A stretch of DNA of 64,000 bases from Boesenbergia rotunda. Taxonomy: Eukaryota; Streptophyta; Magnoliopsida; Zingiberales; Zingiberaceae. The stretch is from assembly GCA_024364735.1 (NCBI GenBank), contig JAGFNQ010009471.1:31580-95579 (forward strand). The letters are read 5' to 3'. Below, piece after piece: positions 21,947 to 33,544 of the stretch (the first letter of the stretch is position 1; each line of letters starts with the position of its first letter). The notes beneath the pieces are model-generated. The model had not been told where the DNA came from. It searched no databases and worked only from the letters and a program-made list of their open reading frames with translations. A program made the translations under genes and the position numbers.

Positions 21947-23238
21947 TGATAACCAATTTTTGTATCGCAACAATTTGATTTCAAATATTTCTTACAAATT
22001 CTTTCAAGTTAATATAGTGCAAGAAAGAAAACCCTAGTTCATTTCACTAGAACCTCCCTACAAAGTTATAATCCTAGATCGGCATTTGAGGTGCGTAAAT
22101 TATTATAAAATTTTTTACCAGATCTTACTTCTAAGCTAGATGTGAAGTAAACTATTCCCTAATTGCTAAGAAAGAAATTTAATGAATCTACTCAAGAATG
22201 AAATTGAGCTAACAGAATCTCAAATGAGAAAGAAATACATATCTAAACATGAACAGAATAAAAGACAGCAAAACATAGTAGTATCCAATCGAATAGTAAC
22301 CAGAATCACCCTCTAACCAATGATATTTTGATTCAATATCTAACATCGTGAATCCGTATGAAGCATTCAAAACAACCCTAATTACAACAAACTTCAAAGG
22401 AATCATAATGAGACATTCGACAAAGATGAAATACAAGTTAATGATTCAATAAAAGATGGGAAGCAATCTAAAATCAGATGTAATTTGATTAAGCCTTCCC
22501 ATGAGCTGGGGCTTCCCCAAGCACTCAATGGTTACCATCTACCTCCATGCTAGCAATTCCAGAACAGAATAGTGCTCAACTTACTACCAGGAAAAATCAA
22601 TCGAAGACCTTTAGCAGAGTAGGAGAGCTCCGGTGGCAAAGGATCGTAGCAATGCAAGGAAAATAGACCCGTTCAAACCGTCAATCTTCTCCTCCAAGAC
22701 GCCATCCTCTCCTCCCTGGTTTCGTCTTCATCCCTCCTTCGCTTTCCATTTTTTCCTTCTCATCTCCTCATCAGTTTCCTTTTCCATTCATCTCAGACCC
22801 CATCAATGGCTGAAAACCGTCTAGGTCCAATCCAACAGTCGTATCACTCCCAATTCAAATCCAAAAGCTCTAGATCCTGATCTGCGGTAGTGATCTGCTC
22901 TTCCTTGTGCTTGGATGATTCAGATCATCATAGATGGCTTAAATCTACTCAAATTTGAATGAACGGTCCAGATTAATCCAAATCTTGATTTCCTCCATTG
23001 AACCTAGATTTGAGTCCAAATTGAGTCCGATTTAAGTTGGGTCCTTGATCCCTTAATGCCTACAATAATATTACTCAATTATTAGCACCAAATACCGTAA
23101 ATATAACATGATTTATGATCAAGTCCAATAATGAGTCTATCTCATAAAATGCAACATAATCATGGATTTAACACATAAAGAGATTGGAAAACATGGATAT
23201 AACAGTCTAAAGAAAATGCACCAAAATGATGATTATCA
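21947..23238 (-). repeat. 3' LTR of Athila element
   Basis: 1292 bp, with TGATAACC at the left and GATTATCA at the right. It aligns along its length with 47627-48671, except for about 240 bp (roughly 22424-22664) present only here. That segment includes TTCCCATGAGCTGGGGCTTC. Confidence 0.9.
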
Positions 23239-23250
23239 ATTCCCCCACAC
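23239..23250 (-). other. Athila polypurine tract
   Basis: Minus strand GTGTGGGGGAAT directly next to the 3' LTR, following GGGACGAGCAAGAATAA. It is the primer for plus-strand DNA synthesis. Confidence 0.85.
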
Positions 23251-25282
23251 TTATTCTTGCTCGTCCCGAGCAAGCAAGGAAACTAAGAAACAACTAGAGA
23301 TAATCTCCATAACAACTTCCTAACAATACCTTGATGATAACAAGAGTAAATTACCTAGGACCACCAAATTCGTGAAGACCAAAAACATTCTCAAGTCCCA
23401 TATTTCACTAGTCAATGAGCATGGGGGCATCAAACTACCTGAATGAACCAAGCATGAAAAGTGTCTCACAAGATAGCATCTCATCTCTAGCCCTCAAGAG
23501 CATGTGTAAAGGGGGAGCTCCACTCAAGGCTACTCATAACATTTCACTATCATAAGCTTGTTTATTTTCTACTTCTCCACCATTGTAAACACATAGCATG
23601 CATAAATCAAAAGGATTTATTAAGATTTGAAATGGAATTAAAGAGAATCTAACTGAAACAAACAAAATGGAAGGAAAGGAAATTTAATGTAAAAGTGAGA
23701 GTGTTGGAAGAATAAACTTGATGAGTTACCCAACTCGAGGTGCTACAAAGAACAAATCCCAGTGGATTATGAGCACTTGGAAAGCAAAGAATACCATTCG
23801 TCCATGATAGAACAAGAGATTAAATCGCTCCTCTTCAATTTGATACTCTTCCTTGTGCCACTATTTTCATGAATTTTTTATCTCTGTGATGTGCAAAATC
23901 TAGGGTTCTAAGAGGTTTTTAAGATGAGATTAGTCCTGCAATCTAGCAACTATTCGCACTCCTGCTACTATTTAAGCAATCAGTTTCCAAGGTTCAAATT
24001 CAACATAATACTCGTATTTCAAAGCTCCAGAACTTGGCAAGCAATCAGATTAAGAAATCCTGATGCTTCAGACTTTAAGGAATTTAAGCTTGGATCATAT
24101 CAAGTTTAGTTTAAGGAAGGATTACATTTGACACTAGATTGATTGAAGCTTTAATTCAAAGCAATGCGGATCAGGAACAGCTTCAGTAGTTGGCATGAAA
24201 TAGGATTTTGTTAGTGCAGTTTCTGGTCCTGTCAAGTTTTTTTTCCTATTATCAACTGATGCAACATAATGCTTCCTTTCAGAATCTGAGTAACACTCTC
24301 CACATAAACTAAGAAAACTCAAGGCTAAAATTAAATTTTAAGTTTCAACCATTCAGAGATCAAATTTCAAGATCAATCTAGGAAATCAGGTTCAGCAACC
24401 ATGCCAAAGAGCTTCAGAAATGTAGCCTATTTCTGGGCATCTGCTACTTCAAACCTTGGTTTTAGAATCTATAAAGTGAGGTAATTCCAGATTGTGTCAT
24501 GGAGATTCCAACTTAACAAAAACTCCCATTTATCACTGAAATAATAAGAGGTTGAATTCTAACTTTGGCTGCTCAGATTCAACACATTAACTTGGTAATA
24601 AACAGGGCTTGGAGGTAAGAACTGATGCAATCAATTCCCAAATCAACCTCTTGTGTTTAGCTGTGTCATTTTAGAGATTCAGAGTTAGAATTTGAGTTTA
24701 ATAGAGTTCCAAGAACCTCCTAGTAGCCACACCATTCTCTAATTACTGTAGTCATTCATCTTATACACTTACACCACTCTATCCATCATACCACTCCAAA
24801 TTTTGCAACCGTTGGTTTCAATCCCTTCTATTTCTCTGTACATACTGATCAAAATTCTAGAAATTTGAACAAGATCAGAAAAAAACACCAAATGACCATA
24901 ATAGGGCATGCACTAATTCTGAAATTATCATCAGAATAAAAATGCAATAGGGCTTGGTAAACACATATTCAACTTGATTCATACTTCTTCAAATTTCAGA
25001 CTTCAGATCATGCTTATCCATGCTTTCTTTTCACTTTTTTTTTTGGCTGATCGTAACATCCATTTTAGTCTTCTTTCTTGAAATGCTTAAACTTACATTG
25101 TCATCCAAATGGAGAAATTTCTGATTGGGGTTGCCAAGATTTGGCACACTATAGATTAGCTTCCATCCTTGCCCTATGTATCACTATTCCTTATCATGCA
25201 GTAATCCCTTCAATGCTACTTCCCAACCACTACATGCATTCACTAAGATGCGCTCATCAATTGGGAACTTCCATTGTCTATC
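23251..25282 (-). other. Athila 3' non-coding region (part 1)
   Basis: AT-rich region between integrase and polypurine tract. It continues at 39723-41590 after the nested element. Athila elements often carry an envelope-like gene here. I see only short broken frames and no transmembrane-rich protein. Confidence 0.6.
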
Positions 25283-25287
25283 ACATA
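25283..25287. repeat. Left target duplication of the nested LTR element
   Basis: ACATA; repeated at 39718-39722. Confidence 0.85.
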
Positions 25288-25419
25288 TGTTGGTGCAAGT
25301 TGCATCAATGATGTTCTCCTCTAAGTGTTTTAATATTTGACAATACACTTAAGTCAGTGATACATTAAACAGACAAAGGGGAGCAAAGGAGAAGTAACCA
25401 AAGTGAAGAAAAGTCCTAG

Positions 25420-25670
25420 TTAACCTAGGCACTAAGTCCTGATCGAGGATTGGGCACTAAGTCCAGGCAAGGGCTGGGCACCGAAGACCTGCTCGGAAGG
25501 TGGGCACTAAGTCTTGGTCGGGGACTGGGCAAGAAGACATGGCCGAAGGTTGGGCACCGAAGACCTGGTTCGGGGAATTGGGCACGAAGACCTGGCCGAG
25601 GGTTGGGCACGGAAGTCCTAGACTTAGGGTTTGGGCACGAAGTCTTGGTCCGAGGGACTGAGCAACTTAG
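25420..25670 (+). repeat. ~25-bp minisatellite in LARD LTR
   Basis: About nine units on the pattern GGCAC(T/C)(A/G)AAG(T/A)CCTGG-CGAGG-TTG. The same array is in the right LTR at 38285-38520. A diverged inverse version is in the solo LTR at 50420-50640. Confidence 0.8.
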
Positions 25671-26084
25671 CTGAGCGATGACTAAGGACAGGAGTAGAGA
25701 CGGGTCAGGGTTTGAGCGTCTCGAGGTCCGGAAGTATCGGAAGCTAAGCAAAAGTCCACCCGAAGGACTGGGTGGCAACCGTCTCCTGAAAGGAGTAAGT
25801 GAAAGGCGCGTTCTCGGGGGTGGGAACTTACGCCGGTTCGACCTAGGGTTTCATGGAAATCCGAAGTCAGAACCAAGTCCTTAAGGTCAAGAATGTGTGT
25901 ATATTTGCTTTGTATTTTTGTATCTTGCAGGTACCTAGAATGGAAGACAAAGCAAGCAAATAACATACATTGGGGCTGGAAACCAGCCAAGCAGGGCGCC
26001 CGGGATGATGGGGGTGCCCCCAGTCAAAAGGAAAAACCAGTTTAGTTGGAAACCAGCCAAGTAGGGCGCCCGGGATGATGGGAG

Positions 26085-27538
26085 TGTTAGTGATATGAGA
26101 GAAGTGTCCTAAGGCAATCGCCTTATGATTGTAATCATTTATTCTAATAAATGAATATTCACTATTTGAGTATACATGTTTGTGTATTTGATTGAGATCT
26201 TAAACTCATTTACTGAATGTCCGCAATACAATTCACAGCATGAGAGAATTTGTGATGAATTCACAACTAGTGATTATCTCTACATGTGCAATTGTGAAGT
26301 ATTGAAATTGTCCCTAGTCGATGAATTGATAAATACGGACACTATCAATTCTGTTAAGACTAACATGGGTTATTCTCTAATCAGCTGATTCTCACTGCCT
26401 GGTGACATTGAGATGTCCGGAGATAAACATGAATGCTAGTTAAGGGAACTAGTTCATTGGAGTGACTGGTTGTAAAACATCATATGGTAGTCTACATAAA
26501 GATATGCCAATGAAGTTCTTACTGCAGCTTAAGTGCGATATTCCTTTGACTTGCGGTGGTCAAGTCATCTTGGTCATGGAGACTTATACTTTGACATCTT
26601 AAGCAAGCATCTCCAAGGAGGTGTGGACCCAGGATGATTGGGTATAAGCCGAAGTGCCCGAAGATGTATGAACAGCCTACAAAGGATTCACCACTCCTTG
26701 CAAGGAGATGTATACCCGATGCCTATAGTCGGATTGTTACTCGAAGCCTCTGGCCAGAGCATGACATATTCAGAGTATGAATCTCTTAAATACATGAGAG
26801 TAATTAGAATCCGTAGGACGAGAAAACGTTACTTGGGCTAGGTGTGGCGTAGTCAGCCTAGTGGGGACTGACACACATAGACCATATCCTGAACCAAGTG
26901 GGTATAAGATGGTGAAGGGAATGGGGCACGATTCATTATAGCTGCTGAAGGGTTTCAGAATTGTTTCTGAGGTCAACCGTTGATCTTTCGATTAATTGGG
27001 GATCATGATGTACTACTAGGTGCCACTCATGATCGTTCTATAATTGATTAATTATAGACGACCAACATAAATCGAAAGCCTATTTAGTCACACGCACTAC
27101 GAGTAATCTGAGGGATTTAAAACGAGTTGAAAATTAGATTTTTCAATCAAGAGAGATTAAGTTTGGTTGAGCCAAACGATAAGTCGAATCTGATTTTTTC
27201 AGAGACGCATCGGAAGCGTAAAATGGCTAAGTCTTTTGAAGACTTAATAGATGAATTAAATAAGTTTAATTCATTGGGGCTTAACTTGGATGGGCCGGCC
27301 AAAGAGGGCCTCCATCTTCTTTGCTTGGCCGGCCACAACAAAGGGAGAGAACCAAGTTTTTGGTTCAATTTATAAAATAAACCAAGTGTGGTTTGTTTTA
27401 TAAAATTATGGATGATATAAATTTTTATATAATAAACCAAGGTTTGGTTTATTGAAATTAAAATGAACCATGGATTGATTTATTTTATAAAATCAATCAT
27501 GGATTGATTTACAATGATAACAAAATTTATTCCATAGA
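26085..27538 (+). repeat. Inverted U3 copy of copia LTR (palindrome arm A)
   Basis: Starts TGTTAGTGATATGAGAGAAG and runs to TTTATTCCATAG. It is the reverse complement of 27752-29204 with modest divergence. The arms are separated by about 213 bp holding the remainder of arm B's U3, its TATA box and the start of R. Confidence 0.85.
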
Positions 27539-27544
27539 AGAGGA

Positions 27545-29204
27545 GAGAAAGAGAGGGAGAGAGAGTATGCCTTCATCTCTTCGATTATCACCCAAGCCTT
27601 GCCTTGGGTCCTTTATATAGTGGCCTCTCAACCATCAAGCCTCTCAAATATGAAATAACATATTCCATCATGCCAAGATTGATTTTATATCATGGTTAAA
27701 ATCATATTTTAATTCATGATAAAAAATCAATCAAGTCTCTTCTCTCCTATGGAATAAATTTTCTTATCATGGTAAATCAATCCATGATTGATTTTATAAA
27801 ATAAATCAATCCATGGTTCATTTTAATTTTCATGAAAAATAAACCAAACCTTGGTTTATTATATAAAAATTTATATCATCCATAATTTTATAAAACAAAC
27901 CACACTTGGTTTATTTTATAAATTGAACCAAAAACTTGGTTCTCTCCCTTTGTTGTGGTCGGCCAAGCAAAGAGGATGGAGGCCCTCTTTGGCCGGCCCA
28001 TCCAAGCCAAGCCCCAATGAATTAAACTTATTTAATTTATCTATTAAGTCTTCAAAAGACTTAGCCATTTTACGCTTCCGATGCGTCTTTGAAAAATTCA
28101 GATTCAACTTATCATTTGGCTCAACCAAACTTAATCTCTCTTGATTGGAAAATCCAATTTTCAACTCGTTTTAAATCCCTCAGATTACTCGTAGTGCGTG
28201 TGACTAAATAGGCTTTCGATTTATGTTGGCCGTCGAATTAATCAATTATAGAACGATCATGAGTGGCACCTAATAGTACATCATGATCCCCAATTAATCG
28301 AAAGATCAACGGTTGACCTCAGAAACAATTCTGAAACTCTTCAGCAGCTATAATGAATCGTGCCCCATTCCCTTCACCATCTTATACCCACTTGGTTCAG
28401 GACATGGTCTATGTGTGTCAGTCCCCACTAAGCTGACTACGTCATACCTAGCCCAAGTAACGTTTTCTCGTCCTACGGATTCTAATTACTCTCATGTATT
28501 TAAGAGATTCATACTCTGAACATGTCATGCTCTGGCCAAAGGCTTCGAGTAACAATCCGACGATAGGCCTCGGGTATACATCTCCTCGCAAGGAGTGGTG
28601 AATCCTTTGTAGGTTGTTCAAACATCTTCAGGCACTTCGGCTTATACCCAATCATCATGGGTCCACACCTCCTTGGAGATGCTTGCTTAAGATGTCAAAG
28701 TATAAGTCTCCATGACCAAGATGACTTGAACACCATAAGTCAAAGGAACATCGCACTTAAGCTGCAGTAAGAACTTCATTGACATATCTATATGTAGACT
28801 ACCATATGAAATTTTACAACCAGTCACTCCAATGAACTAGTTCCCTTAACTAGCATTCATGTTTATCTCCGAACATCTCAATGTCACCAGCCAGTGAGAA
28901 TCAGCTGATTAGAGAATAACTCATGCTAGTCTCAACAGAATTGATAGTGTCCGTATTTATCAATTCATCGACTAGGGACAATTGCAATACTTCACAATTG
29001 CACATGTAGAGATAATCACTAGTTGTGAATTCATCACAAATTCTCTCATGCTGTGAATTGTATTGCGGACATTCAGTAAATGAGTTTAAGATCTCAATCA
29101 AATACACAAACATGTATACTCAAATAGTGAATATTCATTTATTAGAATAAATGATTACAATCATAAGGCGATTGCCTTAGGACACTTCTCTCATATCACT
29201 AACA
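27545..29204 (-). repeat. 3' LTR of copia copy 1, truncated (arm B)
   Basis: On the minus strand it starts TGTTAGTGATATG next to the polypurine tract. It carries TATATAAAG at 27611-27620 and stops shortly after the presumed transcription start. The complete LTR of the related copy at 57867-60071 is 2205 bp. The last ~600 bp (R and U5) is missing here. Confidence 0.85.
27611..27620 (-). promoter_or_regulatory. TATA box of copia copy 1 LTR
   Basis: Minus strand CTATATAAAG, conserved at 58476-58485 in copy 2. Confidence 0.65.
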
Positions 29205-29217
29205 AACTCTCACTTGG
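29205..29217 (-). other. Polypurine tract of copia copy 1
   Basis: Minus strand CCAAGTGAGAGTT next to the LTR. Copy 2 has CCAAGTGGGAGTT, so one G has become A here. Confidence 0.75.
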
Positions 29218-29218
29218 C

Positions 29219-30688
29219 CTAACGACAATCGCTACGGTACCCAATACCACAGGCTCTAACATGACCCTCAAACTTGCTTTGAGGCAAGGTCTTAGTTAAA
29301 GGATCCGCTAAATTCCTTTCAGTGGGAATTTTCTCAATTTTTATATCATTCCTACTTATAATCTCTCTGATCAGATGATAGCGGCGAAGCACATGTTTGG
29401 ATCGCTGATGAGACCTTGGTTCCTTTGCTTGTGCAATAGCTCCATTGTTGTCGCAATAAACCGGTATTGCTTCATCAATGGTTGGAACCACACCAAGTTC
29501 TGAGACAAACTTCTTGATCCAGACTACTTCCTTTGCTGCTTCCGAAGCTGCAATACATTCCGCTTCCGTGGTAGAATCCGCTACGGTATCTTGCTTGGAA
29601 CTCTTCCAACTTATTGCGCCTCCATTCAAAATAAATACGTATCCGAACTGAGATTTGGAGTTATCCTTATCTGTCTGGAAACTGGCATCTGTATACCCAC
29701 GTATTACCATATCACCTTCTCCATATATTAGGAACACATCCTTAGTATTTCTTAAGTACTTGAGGATTGTCTTGACAGCCGCCCAATGATCCATTCCTGG
29801 ATCAGACTGGTATCTGCTTGTGACACTCAGAGCATACGATACATCGGGCCTAGCACATAACATAGCATACATGATAGATCCTATCGCGGATGCATAAGGA
29901 ATCTTATTCATGCAAATCCTCTCGTCTTCTATGCACGGACACATAGACTTCGAAAGGTTGATCCCATGCCTGATGGGAAGGTAACCTTTCTTGGATTCCG
30001 ACATGCTAAACCTTTCTAGCACTCGGTCTATATATGTAGACTGCGAAAGACCAAGCAACCGTTTTGATCTATCTCTATAGATTCTAATCCCAAGGATATA
30101 GGTTGCTTCTCCCAGGTCTTTCATGGAGAAAGTTTTGGACAACCAAATTTTAACTGACTGTAAGACTAATATATCGTTTCCTATAAGTAATATGTCATCG
30201 ACATATAACACTAGGAATACGACTGCACTCCCACTAACCTTCTTGTACACACAAGGTTCGTCAGGATTTTGTGAGAAATCAAACTCTTTGATTGTCTCAT
30301 CAAAACGGATGTTCCAGCTCCTGGATGCTTGCTTTAGTCCATATATGGATCGTCGAAGCTTGCATACTTTGGTTTTATTAATCGATGTGAAACCTTCAGG
30401 TTGTATCATGTATACATCCTCAAGCAAGTTTCCATTAAAGAAAGATGTTTTCACATCCATTTGCCATATCTTATAATCATAATGAGCTGCTATGGCCAGG
30501 AGCATCCGAACGGATTTAAGCATAGCTACTGGCGAATAGGTTTCGTCATAATCAATTCCTTGTTTCTGACGATATCCTTTTGCCACTAATCTAACCTTAA
30601 AGGTAACAACATTACCTTCCATGTCGGTTTTCTTCTTGAAAACCCACTTGCACCCTATGGACTTAATCCCTTCAGGTGGGTTAACCAA
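29219..30688 (-). CDS. copia reverse transcriptase-RNase H segment
   Basis: An open 489-aa stretch from the 3' end of a copia polyprotein. RT landmarks are CKWVFKKK near residue 13, QMDV with Asp78, SIYGLKQASR near 114, and the YVDD catalytic motif at 162-165. RNase H has GYTDASF (Asp334), STTEAE (Glu375) and VYCDNNGAI. The frame ends shortly before the polypurine tract, as expected. It is the longest intact catalytic segment in the window, but the first Met follows a stop, so it is the tail of a broken polyprotein. These enzymes copy the element RNA into DNA and remove the RNA. Confidence 0.88.
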   Translation of the reverse strand: MVNPPEGIKSIGCKWVFKKKTDMEGNVVTFKVRLVAKGYRQKQGIDYDETYSPVAMLKSVRMLLAIAAHYDYKIWQMDVKTSFFNGNLLEDVYMIQPEGFTSINKTKVCKLRRSIYGLKQASRSWNIRFDETIKEFDFSQNPDEPCVYKKVSGSAVVFLVLYVDDILLIGNDILVLQSVKIWLSKTFSMKDLGEATYILGIRIYRDRSKRLLGLSQSTYIDRVLERFSMSESKKGYLPIRHGINLSKSMCPCIEDERICMNKIPYASAIGSIMYAMLCARPDVSYALSVTSRYQSDPGMDHWAAVKTILKYLRNTKDVFLIYGEGDMVIRGYTDASFQTDKDNSKSQFGYVFILNGGAISWKSSKQDTVADSTTEAECIAASEAAKEVVWIKKFVSELGVVPTIDEAIPVYCDNNGAIAQAKEPRSHQRSKHVLRRYHLIREIISRNDIKIEKIPTERNLADPLTKTLPQSKFEGHVRACGIGYRSDCR

Positions 30689-30742
30689 GTCTCATACTTG
30701 ATTTTTGTACATGGAATCCATTTCCGACTTCATGGCTTCAAG

Positions 30743-31156
30743 TCATTTATCCCTTTCTGAATTTTTCAGAACATCTTCATAACTGATAGGTTTGTCATCG
30801 TTAATGAGTAACACGTCGTTCGATTCTCTTATGAGAAATCTGTATCTCTCTGGAATATTGCGTGTCCTATCAAACCTACGAAGAAGTGGTGTTGTTTTAG
30901 GTTCAACTGATAGCTCATCATTATGAGTTATTGGTTGTGGGTCTAGACTAGGTGTCTCTGTAATGTCTATTGGAGTTTCTTGAACTTCTTCAAGTTCAAT
31001 GCTACTCCCACTGTTTTCTTGTAAAAGAAATTCTTTTTCTAGAAATACAGCATGCCTTGAAACAAACACCTTTTGTTCCAAGGGATGATAGAATTGGTAA
31101 CCCTTCGTTTCCTTAGGGTATCCAATAAATAGACATTTATCAGACTTAGCATCCAA
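30743..31156 (-). pseudogene. copia integrase C-terminus and IN-RT linker (broken)
   Basis: 137-aa stretch with the integrase C-terminal landmark KCLFIGYPKETKGYQFYHP, followed by an acidic linker toward RT (TTPLLRRFDRTRNIPERY). It is separated from integrase by a stop at HLKI-stop (Trp in copy 2) and from RT by two further Trp-to-stop changes. All three changes are TGG to TGA on the coding strand. Confidence 0.8.
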
Positions 31157-31195
31157 TTTGTCTGATACAGTCCGCTTTACATAAGCAGGACGACC

Positions 31196-32698
31196 TCATA
31201 TCTTTAGGTGAGATAAATGAGGTTTCTTACTATTCCACGTCTCATATGGAGTAGTAGAGACTACCTTGGTCGAGACTCTGTTTAGTAAGTAAACAGCTGT
31301 CTTAAGCGCATAGCCCCAAAAGGATTTTGGAAGAGTTGCATGATTCATCATAGATCTAATCATGTCCATCAAGGTTCGGTTACGCCTCTCAGATACACCA
31401 TTATGCTGTGGTGTATATGGCAGAGTCCATTGAGACAATATCTCATTGTCCCTAAGATAATCTTGAAACTCTTGACTTAAGTATTCACCACCCCGATCGG
31501 ATCGAAGTATCTTAATACTTTTGTCAAGCTGTTTCTCTACTTCACTTCTAAACTCTTTGAATTTCTCAAAAGCTTCAGATTTGTGTTTCATTAAGAACAC
31601 ATACCCGAATCGTGAGTGATCATCGATAAAGGTAATGAAGTAGCTATAGCCTCCTTGTGCAAGAGTTGACATTGGTCCACATACATCAGTATGTATTAGA
31701 CCAAGCAATTCTCCCACTGGTTTACCTTTTTCGGAAAAGGGTAATTTGGTCATCTTGCCTTTTAAGCATGATTCGCATGTATCAAATGAACCGGGTTCAA
31801 ATGATTCCAAAATTCCACATCGGTGTAATTTGGTCATGCGTTTCTTACTTACATGGCCAAGACGATAATGCCACATATAGGAGTCTATTTGATTATCTAT
31901 TGGAGCACGTTTGTTGCTAACTTCGATATTGAAAACGTCACCGGATAAATCTAATGTGTAGATACCATTGCATAAAGTTCCGGTCCCATAAAGAACACCA
32001 TTTAAAGTTATGTAACAGCAATTGTTACTAAAAGTTAAATGATAACCCTTTTCATTCAAGCATGAAATAGATACAATGTTCTTTATTAACGAAGGAACAA
32101 AATAACAATTATCCAATTCTAAGACAAGTCCAGTAGGGAGCTTTAGCAAATATGTTCCGATGGCTACAGCAGCAATCTTTGCTCCATTTCCAACTCGCAA
32201 ATTCGCTTCTCCCTTAACGAGTCTTCTTCTATTCCTTAGCCCCTGTATGTCATTACATTTATGTGAGCTACACCCAGTATCAAGTACCCAGGTGTCCGAG
32301 GAAATAGAGTGACATTCAATAACGAAGATACTTGAAGAGGATGGGGCATTGGATGCCTTCTTCTTCAAGGACTCAAGATAAACCTTGCAGTTTCTTCGCC
32401 AGTGGCCCTCCTTGCCGCAGTGATGGCAAGTGCCTTTTGGTGCCTTTTCAATCTTTTTGGCCTTTTTTTTCCTTCCCTTATTTTGTTCTTTGGGCTTCCT
32501 CTTAGAGTCTTTCTTTGAGAAACCAACTAACAGTACCGTCTTCTGATCCTGCTTTACAGAAGGCTCTACAGTCTTCAGCAGGTTAAGCAACTCAGGAATG
32601 GTAGTCTCCAGTTTGTTCATCCGATAGTTCATCACAAACTGTGAATAACTCTTGGGCAAACAATTCAGAATTATGTCAATACTTAGTTCGTGATCCAT
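31196..32698 (-). pseudogene. copia Gag zinc knuckle, protease and integrase segment
   Basis: A 500-aa open stretch. The C-terminal gag region (UBN2-like) is followed by a CCHC knuckle at 91-104 (CHHCGKEGHWRRNC) and a protease active site DTG at 140-142. The GAG-pre-integrase/HHCC zinc domain has WHYRLGH at 276-282 and Cys308/Cys311. The integrase core carries the catalytic Asp338, Asp401 and Glu437, so D(35)E spacing is intact. It ends at a premature stop after HLKI. The domain order PR-INT before RT defines Ty1/copia. The upstream gag is interrupted, so a complete polyprotein cannot be made. Confidence 0.88.
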
Positions 32699-32742
32699 TG
32701 CAAATACGAGTGTGCCTAGTCACTCAATATACCCCAACATCT

Positions 32743-33142
32743 TCAACACAAACTATGAAACAGAAGTGCCTTCCTGCATCCTAGAGGTGAAGAGGAGTCT
32801 AGAGACCTCAAACCTTTCGGATCTCGCCTGCTCGTCAAACAGCTCATGAATATGGAAGACGATGGTATGAGCATCCATATGCTCATGCTGCTTTTGTAGC
32901 TAAGGTACCATAGCGGCCAGCATGATGCAACTCGCAAGTTCAGAATCGGCCACATGTTTCTGATAGGCCACTAACTGGTCTGGAGTTGCATCTTCAGGAG
33001 GATGGTTGGGAAGTTGTTCTTCAAAGACATAAGCAAGCTTTTCTGCCTTGAGGAGTATCCTCAGGTTTCGAAGCCAGTCCATGAAGTTTGGCCCAGTCAG
33101 CTTATTGGTGTCCAAAATGGAAGGCAAATTCAGATAAGACAT
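32743..33142 (-). pseudogene. copia gag N-terminus (three stops)
   Basis: Starts MSYLNLPSILDTNKLTGPNF, the typical opening of copia Gag, with the conserved WLRNLRILL segment. Stops fall after LAAMVP, after EGTSVS and after MLGYIE before the next open stretch. Gag would form the virus-like particle. Confidence 0.8.
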
Positions 33143-33470
33143 GATCAGGTGATTATCCTAGAAATACAAATTGAGGTTATGTGATGAGAATGATAAAGAA
33201 TGCATCAATATACATTAATTAAATCTTATTTATTTTTCGAATTGAATAACCCTTTTTATCAATTCGGGAGATCATAGGAACATCTCCAAATAGGTTGATA
33301 TCCAACCATAGATAAGAACAACCATGGCTAGAGTCCATCAAGTTATTCTTAGCTATGAAGGTAGGTAATTATACCGATTACATATTATACATATGTAACT
33401 ATCACATTATGCTATCAACTAATTGAATGTTTGCATAAAATCATTGGGTTGTTAACTCATTAACAAGTAT
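33143..33470 (-). other. 5' leader remnant of copia copy 1
   Basis: Untranslated leader shared with 63375-63702 of copy 2. It breaks off at AAGTAT(GCA) into the LARD LTR, with three bases (GCA) of microhomology. No primer site or 5' LTR follows. Confidence 0.7.
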
Positions 33471-33535
33471 GCAGGGATAAGGTTTGATCGAGTTTTTAGG
33501 GGCGCCCCCGACGTCCAGGGCACCCCCAGGAGTGC

Positions 33536-33544
33536 TATAAAAGG
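33536..33544 (+). promoter_or_regulatory. TATA box of LARD left LTR
   Basis: TATAAAAGG; the right LTR has the same at 39210-39218. Confidence 0.65.

Larger units (their letters stand above)
26085..33470 (-). mobile_element. Rearranged copia element, copy 1
   Basis: The coding part reads right to left on the minus strand, from gag through protease, integrase and RT to RNase H. It has a polypurine tract and part of a 3' LTR. Left of the LTR lies an inverted duplicate of its U3 (26085-27538), ending exactly at the LTR terminus TGTTAGTGATATG. The 5' LTR, primer site and U5 are absent. The insertion has no target duplication, and about 200 bp of the host LTR is missing. These features do not fit normal integration. 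They suggest an abnormal cDNA joined by end-joining. Confidence 0.8.

Noticed and set aside
25425..25778. 117-aa Pro/Arg/Ser-rich protein (also at 38284-38637)
   Set aside because: It lies inside both LTRs, antisense to transcription, and its repeats follow the 25-bp minisatellite.
30123..30476. Plus-strand 117-aa frame (and its counterpart at 60989-61384)
   Set aside because: It is the antisense shadow of the conserved RT coding region.
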